NCBI GenBank assembly: GCA_030323885.1
Contig: CM059193.1
Coordinates: 56,758,749-56,822,748 of the forward strand
From: Branchipolynoe longqiensis
Lineage: Eukaryota; Annelida; Polychaeta; Phyllodocida; Polynoidae
DNA: 64,000 nucleotides
Direction of reading: 5' to 3'
Shown: piece after piece, positions 46,973 through 58,284 of the stretch
Position numbering within the stretch: the stretch's first letter is position 1
Layout of the letters: the number at the start of each line of letters is the position of its first letter
Translations under genes and position numbers: made by a program
The notes under the pieces: model-generated
The model's database searches: none
What the model was told of the DNA's origin: nothing
What the model saw: the letters and a program-made list of their open reading frames with translations, nothing else

Positions 46973-47099
46973 CTAGAGCAGGAAGAGGAGCAGGAGCAGT
47001 TTCAGAGGTCAGTCAAGGCAGTCACAGTCACTCGGCGAGTCAGTGCCTCCAACTGAGCTCACATTTGTATTATATATGTAATATTATATAAGGCAGTAC

Positions 47100-49674
47100 T
47101 TTTATCTCAACAGTAAACAACAACAACTTTTTTTTTAAACTTCTTTTTAAAAATAATTTCTCTTTTAAATAAAAATAAATAAATTAGCCGGTCGCTGTCT
47201 TTAACGCCAGAAAATAAAATTGGGTTGGTTATGTGGTATTCTCAGCAATTTCCGGTTATCTTAATGACACAACTTAGAATGAGTGGGTGTTATAGGTGTG
47301 GAAGAGGGGGGGGAGTGGAGCAGGGGCATATCCAAAAATTAAAAGAAAAAATGAATTTTAGGGACAACATTTTTCGCATGTGCTTACAGGAAATTAACAA
47401 AAATGTGTGAGCACAAGATGAAAAAAGTGTGGGTGCTGTAGGTGGTGGTGGTGGTGGTGGTGGTGGAGGGGGGGGGGGTGAGGGGGGGGGGCAGAGTAGG
47501 GACGTAGCCAGAAATTAACCAGATAAAATTGTAGGCACAATGTGTTTTTTTTTGGTATGCAATCACTTATTTTTTAGGAAATTAAAAAAATTGTAAGCAC
47601 AAGTTGAAAAAAAAGTGAATATTATAAAAGAACTAATATGGACCAAATATGATGCCGAGAGAAATTGTTTGCAGGTGCTTACAGTACGATGATGTAGCTA
47701 CGCCCATGTGGAGGATGGGGTTCTTCAGGTCTAATTCCAAAATGGCGGCATTTCTATTAAGTGCTACATTGCAGCATGTCTATGAAATAAAATTAAATGA
47801 TGCATTTATTAAAATGCCCTTTTCATGTCATTAGCTAATGCTGCCTTGTAGACAGTGAGCCTATAGCTGCAGCATTAGATCTTGCCGCTGCCACCAGAGG
47901 GCAGAATAGAGGTGGCATTCCTCTCTATATATAAGACCTTTTCCACAGAGCATGTTGCATGGGCTGCCAGTCACATCAGAGGATGAGTTGGTGGGGGGGA
48001 GGGGGGGGGATTTCCATTGGTGAGGCTTTCGTATTTTCCTTTCATAATAAAACTGGAAATTGCTAAGAATACGGAACACTTATCCAGAATTGGAATTTCT
48101 TTGGGAAATCTTTTTTCTGAAATTCTATTTTGAAGGGTCTATTTGACAAATTACTATACGTTTATTGGTCCTAAGCATCACATGGCCTATACCTGAATGC
48201 AAATTGTTTGCATCATAAGCTGGGAACATAAACAATGCTCCAAATGAGAGGGCATTCCTAATATTCACTGTTAGATGTGTGGGCCTATGTTAGGCCACTT
48301 TTAATTACATATATTTACAAATGTTACATACAAAATTCCTCAAACCTCTAAAGATAAAATTGTATAAGTCGGATCAAACGTAGCCTTAGGTATTGCTATG
48401 GGTGACCCTTAATTAAAAGTATGGACTTAAAAAACAAAGTCTTAATGGTTCAACTTAATTTCGTCATCATATCCCTTATTTCCAAATTTGTCAAGTACAT
48501 ATGTACTCCAAAGCATTTTCTGGGATTTTACGTCATAGGAACATCTAAGATAATACGAATATAAGTTCCAAAACATATTTCTTGATCTGATTTCTAAACA
48601 AAATCAGACTATTCTATTCAGGAAATGGAATTTTGGCTACAAAAAGTAAATTTCAGCTTTTGATTTAAAACCGTCTTGTAGATAAATGATCCATGCTTAG
48701 GTGACATGCTTTTAGGAACAATTCGACAAAATAACACATTAATAAATCTAGTAACTTTAACAAGGTAAACAGGTAGAAAATTACATTTGTCTTTGCTTTG
48801 TAATTCTCCATAGCGGTTACTCCTTAGGGATAACTACTTACAAAAATGTTCCTCTGTGAAAGGATCCTACACACAACATGGTTCAATAATGGCTTTACAA
48901 TTCGCAGGTGAATTCCGAAATGCGTAATTTCAGCCATTGTGCAACATGGGGTGCCAAATGATACCCTGTATGCAGAATGTAGCTTATGATATAAACAACA
49001 ATTGTCGCAAACTCTAGGACATGTCGTGCCTAGGCACCTAAAAGTGAAGCACTCTGTGATGAAGATGATGTCATATTGGCTAGTTTGCTGTGCAACCCAA
49101 TTACTTTAGAAGTCACCTGGGCGGTGTTCAACTAGGCACCTCGGAGGTGCCTCAGCGAAATTCTCAATGCACGCTACTCTGAACGGTGTTTCAGCAGTTG
49201 GGTGCCTCGAAAATGGTGGCCTCCATAACTTGCACTTCCTGCAATCATTTGCAATTGAAAGAACAGCTCTGATTGGCTGACACCCATGACCATCTTGGAG
49301 GCGTTTTTGCCTCTTACTCAAAAAGCGTGATGTCTCAGAGTCAGCTCAGAGGCACACGTTGAATGCAAATTGGCAAAAAGGACATTGCAGAGATATCTGG
49401 GAGTCGATTCGGAGAGATACCCTGAAGATGGCCGTGGTACAGAACACTGCAACTGTTCTGATACCGCTTCCATTGAGTCAGATCTGAATGTTTATTTCCT
49501 GCGCGCAATCATTGGCAAGACAACAGAAATAATAATAATGGCCAACTTATCTAGAGCGTTAATCGGACCCTACTTGTAGTTGGAATTCTTTTTGGAAATG
49601 AATAGTGCACTTTTGATATAACAATTATTCATAGAAAGAATCCTGCTAGAAATCACTTTGATCGGTTCTGTAGA
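47100..49674. other. Intron sequence, mostly unassigned
   Basis: It contains a GTGG run and G tracts near 47.45 kb and a mildly GC-rich part at 49.1-49.6 kb. In that part CACCTCGGAGGTGCC is a short palindrome and a 69-codon plus-strand frame shows no family. Confidence 0.4.
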
Positions 49675-49688
49675 TTATAAGGTTACAT

Positions 49689-50277
49689 TGATTGATTGAT
49701 GGTTACTTTATGTTGTGTCGGCAGCATAGGCCATATTCACGGCAAGAAATGTTTGTTTTTGTTCAAACCATCGCTTTTACATGTAAAAGCATACAATCAA
49801 TTTTGTGTCAATGGACACTCATGAATTTTGTAAACTCACAATCATATAGTTTCTGGTCAAGATAAATAAAATTCTAAATGATAGTATTATTCACTGATGA
49901 AATTTGTTTAAAAACCTATATGAGGTGGTACAAACCAGCTGCCCTCAAAAAGGCTAAAATGTTTTCTTGTTTTACTTCAGTAAAAAGGTCATGCATGTTG
50001 TTTGCAGTGTAAAATTGTTGGGGCGGGGCCATGAAATCCACACAGTTTAATAAAGTGTGTTTTAATGTCAGTGGGGTCTCACATCCAATACATTCAGGGG
50101 GAGGGTCCCCCTTGAGCAGAAAAATGTGTGTTAGCCATGAGTGGCCAATATGGCATCTTGTTAAAACAACCTGGTCGTGTCACCCTTCCAGGCGACTCTG
50201 CGGCAGTCCGTTCATGGAGGGGGTAATTCTATGGAGTTTGTTGTTTGGGTGTTCATCCCATTCGATCTGCCATAGGT
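49689..50277 (-). mobile_element. 5'-truncated LINE with perfect 14 bp target duplication
   Basis: TTATAAGGTTACAT occurs at 49675-49688 and again at 50278-50291, directly flanking a 589 bp minus-strand element whose 3' end is a short CAAT repeat. Interior landmarks (GCATAGGCCATATTCACGGC) match the LINE at 38966 and 29285. It is a 3' end with only a decayed reading frame. Confidence 0.93.
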
Positions 50278-50869
50278 TTATAAGGTTACATGTATTTCCT
50301 GAAGCCAGTAGTAGCACCCAATTAGATTGCACAGCCAGATAACCAATTGACAACACACGCACTAGGTGTGTTATCTTAATCAAGCATTTATGCTCCAGCT
50401 TGAGCAAGAGAAAACATAGCTAATAAATTGTAGGGAGTTGACATACATAGATTCTTAATAAGGAGAGGCATTCCAAAACAGTGCAAGAATTCACAGGGTT
50501 GCATGAATACAAAGGCTATGGTATTTTATAATAAATGTCACAAATGTAGCATATTTCGAGGTATAAAGACTAGATATTTCATAATAAATGTCACAAATGT
50601 AGCATATTGCATACAACTATGTACATCTTAAGTACAAATATGTACATTTCGGCCATGCTTCTACGCAGATTTCTCAGCAATGTGAAACAGGTTCTGTTGA
50701 CTTAAAACTGTTTCATAGCTGGAAAGCAGTTTTATACACCCCAGTGGTAAGTCAATATTAATGGCGTTAACTAGAGAAAAGAATTAATGATATAATATAT
50801 TATATTTAAACTATGCATGTAATCACATTCAGTCGAATCCAAGTATCTTTGGAAATTATTTAGATAATA

Positions 50870-51235
50870 TTTTATTTTAGTCAGAAAGCAATTTTTAATT
50901 CAAAAAGAAGAAATTTGCAAATTAAAATGAGGATTTATTTTAACCAGAAAACAATTTTTAATTTAAAGAACAGAGGAGAACTTTGCAAATTAAAATGAGG
51001 TTTATTTGAATCACAACAACATTTTTAATTAAAAAATACAGAGAAGACATTTTCAAATTAAAATGAGGATTATTTTATTAAGAAAGAAATTCTTTAACAA
51101 CAATTTAAAAAGAGAAGATATTTGCGAATAAAAAAGAGGATTTACTTTAGTCAGAAAGCAATTTGAATTTAGAAAACAAAGAAGAAAATTGCTAATTAAA
51201 ATGAGTCAAAAAACTGTTTTTCTTTTTATTAAAAA
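50870..51235. repeat. About 68 bp AT-rich minisatellite
   Basis: Five diverged units of TTAGTCAGAAAGCAATTTTT and GCAAATTAAAATGAGGATTT, ending 80 bases downstream of the kringle exon. Confidence 0.85.
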
Positions 51236-51314
51236 AACACAAACAAACAAGAAATTAGTCAATTAAGTTGAACTCATTGATATATGATTAAATGGTTAAA
51301 TGATGGATACTCAC

Positions 51315-51566
51315 TACAGAAGGGAACATCGCAGTATTCCATCTGAACACTCCGATGGTTAGTAATGCACCAAGGCCCCTTGAGGTCATCATCCGGGTTC
51401 CTGCAGTAATTTACTTCGCGACTCACATCCAGTGAGCTGAAGCTCCATTTGTCGGGTCGCTGCTGGGCCGGAATGAGGCTCCAATTCACACACTTCCGGC
51501 CCGACGAAGCCACAGCATGCCGGCCCATGTAGCCCAGGCCGAGCGGTGACTCCTTGCAGTTTGGCA
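51315..51566 (-). CDS. Internal exon 7: complete kringle domain
   Basis: A single phase 1-1 exon of 84 codons (acceptor TCTTAACAG, donor A|GTGAGT) encodes a whole kringle. All six Cys are present in the expected order: NCKES..., GRKCVNW, NYCRNPDDDLKGPWC, EYC and PFC. The hallmark GYMGRHAVASSGRKC opening, the NYCRNPD core and the GPWC turn are intact. DDD in the NPDDD loop resembles lysine-binding kringles, but I cannot judge ligand binding from sequence alone. Kringles are known from plasma proteases, ROR receptors and various invertebrate adhesion proteins. No protease domain is visible nearby. Confidence 0.95.
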
Positions 51567-52184
51567 CTGTTAAGATGCGGAAGCAGAGAAAGAATGTGTT
51601 GAAAAAAACACATACATTTATTTTCTCTGGTAGGGAAAATATATGCCCTACCGATCACAATTTTGAAGTGAGATCTTGGAGACTGTTTGAGTCGCTTCCC
51701 AGGAGGGGGAAAGCAGAGAGTGCCCGGTTACAGGGATGCCTACAGAGAATAAGGGGTGTTGGGAAGCTAGAGGTGCCCAGGAGGAGCACCGAAAAACATT
51801 AGGGACTATTCCATATTTATATTCACATAATAAATTATATAGCACACACATATATACCCACGTATATACAATGTATATGCGGTTGTAACCGAATTGCACT
51901 GTGCTGCCGTCCAGAGGCTCCTGGGGGGCTCACAGGATAGTACCATGCACAGCCACCAGGTGGGGCAGGACCCTCCCTACACCTGTTGTTGTGCTGGCTC
52001 AGTGTGTCACTGCCAGCCAGATCGTCCACACTGACTTCAAACTTTTTCTTTTCCTTCATTTTATTAGGTAGGGCATTTGAGGCCCAGCCAGGTGCATTAC
52101 CATTATCTACTATTGTCACTTCCTGTCAATAAATAATGTACCCACCAATACTGTGTTGCCGTGCAATTCTTACAGATATATATA

Positions 52185-52838
52185 GACCAGATGGGATGGC
52201 CGAATGAGTTGAGCGTCGTCTCCCGTTTTGGTAGATCGTGGCATTCAAACCCACGGGGTCAAACCCTGGTCAAGTCAAACCAATGACTTAAAAAATTGAT
52301 ACTTTTCATGTCCTAGACAGGCACTCGGCATTATTAGGATAGGGCAAGGACTGGTTGGCTCAGTGTCAGGAAAAAGTGCCTGAGTGGGATATCAGGTCAT
52401 GGTGTTGGCGGCCTGATTTCCCAGTGGGGCAGCACTATAAAGTCGGCATGAGTGTGCAGCGTCAACAATCTGTATCCGTCCTGATATTTTTGTTGTTGAT
52501 CCATTAGTTGTTTAAGCAGGGGAAATTTCAGTCATAGACAACTGGTCTTCCTCATTCCACTGCTGGTCGATAGAAAGCCCGAGCCTACACTTTTACCGAC
52601 CCAAGGGATTTTTAACCTCCCACACCACATAGACATGGTATGAGAGCAACCGGCCTTTGATGACGCTGTAAGTTATACACAGCGGTGGAAATCCAAATTG
52701 GCAGAGCTGGGGGCACGGGGAATCGAACCGCCGACCCTCAGATTAGGAGTCTGACCTAGAAAAAAGTCAGACACTCTAACCACTCCGCCACAGAGAACGA
52801 CCTTAGATGTTGCCATGACGTAAAACCCAAGAAAGAAA
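52185..52838 (+). mobile_element. SINE family 1 interrupted by SINE family 2
   Basis: The plus-strand copy runs from GACCAGATGGGATGGCCGAA to CCGTCCTGATAT, is broken by a minus-strand SINE 2 (52495-52798), and resumes with GACCTTAGATGTTGCCATGA and its A-rich end. Intact relatives have these two parts joined. Confidence 0.85.
52495..52798 (-). mobile_element. SINE family 2, tail type A, copy 3 (nested)
   Basis: Minus-strand copy with an intact B box (complement of GGGGAATCGAACCGCC) inserted in a SINE 1. Confidence 0.88.
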
Positions 52839-52975
52839 GAAAGAAAGAAACAAACAAACATAGAACATTTCAATGTGAATTTCTGCTCCATGTTTAGGAA
52901 ACAGCGTCAAACTATATGTTGGCGTTTGTGCTTAGAACCTAAGCACTCATTATGCATGCACAGCAGCGTACTTAC

Positions 52976-53130
52976 CGGGCACACACTCGCCGATTGTGAC
53001 GTCATCAAGGGCGATGCTGACGATTTCTGTACCAGACGACTTGGTCTCGGAGGACGCTTCAAACACTAACCGGAAGTACCCGGCCGGAAGCTTGGCCATG
53101 CCCCGCTCCCAGTCTATTGACTTAGTGGAC
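52976..53130 (-). CDS. Internal exon 6: end of MAM domain 1
   Basis: Acceptor CACTGCAG is entered in phase 2 and completes the Arg codon begun in the previous exon. Donor G|GTAAGT leaves in phase 1. The translation includes DWERGMAKLPAGYFRLVFEA and then IVSIALDDVTIGECVPG. The W-x-x-x-x-x-L-P-x-G-x-F-x-L-x-F-E pattern and the terminal ALDDV-x-GEC are the two most diagnostic C-terminal MAM motifs; the last Cys closes the domain. MAM 1 is therefore complete across exons 4-6, with no frameshift. Confidence 0.94.
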
Positions 53131-53219
53131 CTGCAGTGCATGGAGAGGAATATAAATTGTAATGAAGGACTGGTGTAACATATCCCAGGTAGTCTCCGCC
53201 ACCATCACAATGTTTACGG

Positions 53220-53547
53220 TTGGTTTGTTGTTGGAGGTTTATGTTCTGGCAACATCTAAGGTCATATCAAGACGGGTACCGATTTGTGACAGTGCACACT
53301 CATGGCGATTTCATAGTGCGCTCCACTGGGGAAATCAGGCTGCTGGCACCATGACCCGATATCACACTCAGTCCGATCATCCTGACACTGAGCTAACCAG
53401 TCCTTGCTCTATCCTAATAATGCTTAGTGCCAGGTTAGGAAGCGACAAGCATAAATTTGGTAAGTCATTGGTTTTACTCGACCGGGAACCAAACTACCGA
53501 CCTCCCGAACGCGAGGCCCGCGCTCTACCGATTCGGCCACCGTGCCC
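53220..53547 (-). mobile_element. SINE family 1, variant tRNA-like head
   Basis: The head on the minus strand is GGCACGGTGGCCGAATCGGT, then AGAGCGCGGGCCTCGCGTTC and TTTGGTTCCCGGTC. It sits 90 bases upstream of the acceptor of the last MAM 1 exon. Confidence 0.82.
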
Positions 53548-53589
53548 CACAATATTTACAGTGGATGACTTGAGTATGTGTCATGTATC

Positions 53590-53657
53590 ATGACGGACCA
53601 GACGGGGTGGCAGAATTCAGCGTCCGTCTCCCGTTTTGGTAGATCATGGGGTTCGAA
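53590..53657 (+). mobile_element. SINE family 1, head only
   Basis: GACCAGACGGGGTGGCAGAA through TAGATCATGGGGTTCGAA is the common head type in the opposite orientation to its neighbour. It ends at the B box and runs into AT repeats. Confidence 0.7.
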
Positions 53658-53959
53658 ATAATATATATTATTATTAATAATATATATGAAATTAAAAATA
53701 TACAGATAGGCATATTTGTTTAAATGCATGATTATGCATAAATAATTGTTGTTCAATTTAAACAATATATATATGGATATATATCTATAATATTTGCACA
53801 TATATGTTCTAAAGTAAAAGAAAGAATTGTATTAGAAAGCAATTTAAATAATTAATAATAGAGTTTGAAAGTGAGCAGGATGACCACTGGCTCACAGTGT
53901 AGAAGAGGCGGGAAGGAGAGAATGTCAGAGCCGCAGCGAATATGTGGGATAAGGTGGAC

Positions 53960-54155
53960 AGAGTATAAAACCTCTCAAACTGACCACCGCCACAGATGGC
54001 CCATTCCCTTATATAAATCGCTTTATTTGGGTCCTAAATGATCACCCATACCATACGATTGTAACGGGAAACAAAACTCCCTAAACCGACCACCTCCCTA
54101 GACGGACTGTTTAAAGTCGATCGCATGGTCGGTAAATTTAGAGAGGTTTTACCAT
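53960..54155. mobile_element. MITE, pogo/Tc1-like ends, copy 2
   Basis: Ends AAAACCTCTCAAACTGACCA and TTTAGAGAGGTTTTACCATA match the copy at 1560-1737, as does the inner TATATAAATCGCTTTATTTG. It sits in the intron 120 bases downstream of the MAM 1 middle exon. Confidence 0.8.
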
Positions 54156-54274
54156 ATATGTTCTTAAAAAAGAAGAAAAAAGGTATCAGATAAAAATGAA
54201 CAATATTATATATAAATCTAAAGAGATATGTTAAATAAAAATTGGGTGAGTGAAGGCGCGGTGGCGCCACCTAC

Positions 54275-54458
54275 CTGCGCGTCCAGACTGTGGTGAGCTG
54301 GTCGTTGACCCCCTTGCGGACGTTGAGCGTGCCACCTAGCGTCTGGTGGTAGAAGCTCACGCATGTGTTGTTGTCGGCCAAGATATAGGGCGATAATAGG
54401 TGCGCCACCACGTTGGACTGCCGGAACTTGGTGGACACGTGTAAGTATTGTCCGTCAT
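54275..54458 (-). CDS. Internal exon 5: middle of MAM domain 1
   Basis: The exon follows acceptor TTGTTCCAG in phase 1 and leaves in phase 2 at AG|GTAGGT. It begins DDGQYLHVSTKF, the classic MAM motif in which a Gly-x-Tyr-Leu strand follows the Trp loop. It then carries AHLLSPYI and NNTCVSFYHQTLGGTLNV, which match the conserved L-SP and C-L-F-Y strands. NNT is a possible N-glycosylation site. A 561 bp MITE sits just upstream (54537-55097) and a CAGTAAAACC-type MITE just downstream (about 53.96-54.15 kb), so the exon is hemmed in by transposons. Confidence 0.93.
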
Positions 54459-54536
54459 CTGGAACAAGTGTGTGTGGGGGGGGGGGGGAGAAGAGGGGAG
54501 GGGGTGAGTGAAGGGAGCTAGAAGCAAACACACTAA

Positions 54537-55097
54537 AGCCGTGTTCACACGGACGATGTAAATCGATTCGTAGAAATCGATTTGTATAGTTCGGGTTACA
54601 TTTCGCGTGTGAACGGACGTCTGAGGCGGATTAAGGCTGATTCGATTCCTGTGATGCGCATTCTGTAAACCACCTCTCGAGGTAGTTTACGTGAGGCGAT
54701 TTCTGTGATTCGATTTATTTTGTCCGTGTGGATGCACTGAGGCGGATTAAGCACCTCACACGCATGCGCAGTCGACACTTCAGTTTGTTGACTTTCCGGT
54801 CGATCAAAAGTGCATATTATATAATTTAATTAATGAAACTGCTATCTATGCACAGATATTTTTTTCATCATTTGACCGTTCCAAACCAATACGATTCAAT
54901 CCATACATATCTAGGTCGAACCCACACTCTCTCGGCCGACGTCGACGAACCCAAACTGGCGCTGGTTAGTCTGGACTTGCTCATGCGCAGATTTCGATTT
55001 CCGGCCCAAGTACTGCCCGTGTGAACGGGCCGCTAATTCGACTCACCTGATTCGATTTGTGTGATTCGCCTCACATTTTGCCCGTGTGAACACGGCT
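54537..55097. mobile_element. PIF/Harbinger-like MITE, TAA duplication
   Basis: The 561 bp element has ends AGCCGTGTTCACACGG and CCGTGTGAACACGGCT and is flanked by TAA. The interior contains repeated GATTCGATT and GAGGCG motifs in both orientations. Confidence 0.85.
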
Positions 55098-55189
55098 TAA
55101 GTTTCCAAATACAATGTACTCAGAGCTTTCATATAGGAATTCTCACTCAGACATAATCACACATTTTATTTATGTATGGCACAGCTTAA

Positions 55190-55542
55190 AGTTCCATAGT
55201 CCGTTGCCTTTGAGTTTCTGACATTTTTCTGAGATAAGTATAATCAATTGATCATTATTATCTACCTTAATTTAGTTTGAAGTAACTTTTAATTTAAATG
55301 GCTACCTTTTAAGATATTTGAAATTCAAACGTGTGAAAATATTTTGGCAAGCACACCAAAACTCGGATACAAAGGCTTCTGCAGTAACAGGTTCTATTAA
55401 ATTGACTCAGTGTTCCTTTCTATGTGGCAACAAATACTTAATAAGTTATCTAAGTTATCAGTATCTAAGTTAGATATGTAAAATCACATCCAGATAATTG
55501 TTTTGATTTTGAAAATGTGATGCTTCATCGGACTATGCAGCT
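55190..55542. mobile_element. TTAA MITE, full copy
   Basis: TTAA flanks both sides of an element with ends AGTTCCATAGTCCGTTGCCT and CATCGGACTATGCAGCT. It holds a short internal duplication of TAAGTTATC (55443-55460). Confidence 0.9.
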
Positions 55543-55876
55543 TTAAAGTGCTTAAGGCATGTTTCAACATTACTATACTGTAATATTGTTTTCATTATTA
55601 ATATTAGGAGATAATACACTATATATAATTGTTGTACATTGTCTTTGATAGTACAGCAGTCAGGGTGGGCTAGGGAACCTGTTCCCTTGTTTCAATGGTA
55701 CAGCAGTCAGGCTGGGCTAGGGGACCTGGGCTAGTGTTTGCTGTATTTCACGGGAAAGTACTGAGTGGCGCATTTTGTCGTACATTATCTTTGGTGTTTC
55801 TAATTGGATGCCGTGGCCGATACAGATGCAGAGCCTACTAAGCTTCCCTTGTGGAATGTTAGGATTTTAAATCCTT

Positions 55877-55998
55877 GTCAAATCAAACCGATGTCTTACA
55901 AAATTGATATTTGTCGCTGCCTAGAGCCATGTGCTCGGCTTTACTATGATAGCGCAAGGACTGGTTAGCTCAGTGTCAGGATAATGTTACTGAGTTGG
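55877..55998 (+). mobile_element. SINE family 1, fragment
   Basis: It matches the early body (CAAACCGATGTCTTACAAAA, GCAAGGACTGGTTAGCTCAG); head and tail are missing. Confidence 0.65.
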
Positions 55999-56339
55999 TA
56001 ATGGTTATCAGGATATGAATAAAATAAGGGATTTTAATATTATGCCAAGAAGATCCCCAAAAATGAACATAGACTACTAACCAGACCAACCAACTATCTA
56101 TCTGCTACGGAAATGCAGGCAATCAAATACCTTATCAGCAGCTACTGTGTGATAGGATAACACAAACACTACAGCTGGCCAGCATTGAAAACAAGCCTGA
56201 ATACCCAGGTGTATATGCTATGGACAGTATAAATACAGCCTCAATACAAAAATTATTTTAAAAAATTATAGTTATTCGCTGGTCAAAGCCGTAAGCACAC
56301 GGACCAGGTGAAAGTCATTGAGTGTGCTTCTAGCTTCAG

Positions 56340-57150
56340 ACTATATTGTGATGGACCGTGTCTTACTCCGATTGTGGAATACAAAGTACTACTGAGATTG
56401 ATTCAAACCACAGGGTGCTCTGTGGTTTATTCCGCCAAGGTCAGATTAGAATGGACCTGTCACTGCCCAGCCGGGTAGCAAGTGACCTCCCTCCAGGGGG
56501 TGGGGGTGGGGGGGCTAGTCACTAGCAATGGGTGGAACAGTCCACCACTAGGGCTGTTCTTACTAGTGTGCTGCCACCTTGTGATACATATCAGCAACAG
56601 GGTGTAAAATATTCCGATGTAATGCATTGGTGGGGGAATGCAAATGTTCTATTATTGATCGGGTATACATGACCAGGTGCATGTATGTGTATATGTAGGT
56701 GCTGGTGGTGCCTGATTGAGATGTTAATAGACATAGTGGCGCTGGCAGGACTGTGTGTAAGGGGCACTCAGAGCCTACCCCCTCCCCCCTCTGCTAGGTA
56801 GGATCACCACACTCGGGCTCAAGGCAGGTGGTGGCCAGGGGAGCCACACAATTTGGTGGTGGTGGGCAGATCACTGGTAACCATGGGGACCAGGAATGCT
56901 GGATCTCTATTGGTAGAGCTAAGAATGTTTGTTTCCCATTGGGGGAAAAGGATGGGGTCATACTCTACACTGAATCCACGTACCATATAAATAATAAACC
57001 AGAGTGCTTGACTCTCTCTCTTCTTTCACACTTTATCCTCTTCCTTTCTCTTTGTCTGTATTGATTTCACTATAGCCTGCCTACACAACCACAGATTCGA
57101 GCCATGGACTTTAGATATTGGTGACCACAACAGGTGGTAAATCTATTAGT
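56340..57150 (+). mobile_element. Probable Gypsy-type LTR remnant
   Basis: A long GT/GC-rich stretch ends with ATATAAATAATAAACC (poly(A) signal AATAAA), a CT-rich region and then TATTGGTGACCACAACAGG. The TTGGTGACC motif resembles the join of an LTR to the primer region in invertebrate Gypsy elements. No gag or pol frame follows. The boundaries are uncertain. Confidence 0.42.
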
Positions 57151-57494
57151 TGGAGGAAGGATTCAACTTTACTTTATGGAGACCTAGTCTTTACAAGAGG
57201 TTAGTTCAATCGCCACTGTAACTTTGTGATTGTGGGGCTTGTTGTGGACTCCTACAATATTTACAAATTAGGTGTTGTGTTGAATAATTATATTTGTGTA
57301 TGTCGTTTGGGGTCTTTTAAAGAAAATAATTTAAAACAAAATAGAACCCAACAGCCATTCACATCCTTTTTTGCCTCCTGTAATTTTGGCTATATTTCAT
57401 GTGTTAGATTTCGCTGTCAGTTGACACAAGTCTAACGACTTCAAAATTGCATCAGCGACAATGTTTGCTGTCATCTCACACGGATCTGACCATT

Positions 57495-58258
57495 TCAGAA
57501 TGTCAAGTAAATGCCATGTAAATGTCATTTAAATGTCATGTAAATGGCATGTAAATGGCATGTAAATGACACATAAATGGCATTTAAGTGGCATTTAAAT
57601 GGCATTTAAATGGCACTTAAATGGCATGTAAATATCATGTAAGTACCATGTAAATATCATGTACATGTCATGTAAATGCCATGTAAACTACATGAAAATG
57701 TCGTGAAAATGTCTTGTAAATATCATGTAAATACCATGTAAATGTCATGTACATGTCACATAAATACCGTTGTGTATAAATTACGGCATCATCAAAGGCC
57801 AGTTGCTCTCCTATCATGTCTATGTGGTGTGGGAGGTTAAAAATCCCTTGGTTTGGTAAAAGTGTAGGCTCGGGCTTTCCATCGACAATCTGTGTAATGG
57901 TGAAAACAAGTCTATTCAGACTTATCCATGATAGGCAGTATAAATCTTTCCCCCCCCCCCCAAAAAGAAAAAAACAAGCCATTTAAGTGTCTCTTAAGTG
58001 TCATGTAAATGGCATCTAAATGTCATTAAATGTCATGTAGATGTCATGTGAACGCCATGTAAATGTCATGTAAATGCCCTGTAAATGTCATGTGAGTCTC
58101 ATGTAAATGTCATGTAAATGTCAGGTAACCGCCATGAAAATGAGAAAATCTCTCATAAATGTCATGTAACTTGGGTGTAACTTGCATGTAAAATTCGTGT
58201 CAATTTCATGTCAATTTCATGTCAATTCCATGTCAATTTCATGTCAATTTCAGTGTAT
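57495..58258. repeat. 11 bp minisatellite split by a SINE
   Basis: Units of CATGTAAATGT / CATTTAAATGG at 57495-57765 and 57975-58258, with the SINE 2 fragment between. The right block reaches within 30 bases of the MAM 1 donor. Confidence 0.9.
57768..57968 (+). mobile_element. SINE family 2, tail type B, no head
   Basis: The body from GTTGTGTATAAATTACGGCA to the type B tail is present. It is inserted between two blocks of the 11 bp minisatellite. Confidence 0.78.
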
Positions 58259-58284
58259 GCGTGTACGTTTTATCTCGCGCTTAC

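Noticed and set aside
49370..49579. Plus-strand frame of 69 codons beginning MAKRTLQRYLGVD
   Set aside because: No splice context or recognisable domain; isolated in the intron of a minus-strand gene. It might be a relic of a transposon, but I cannot support a name.
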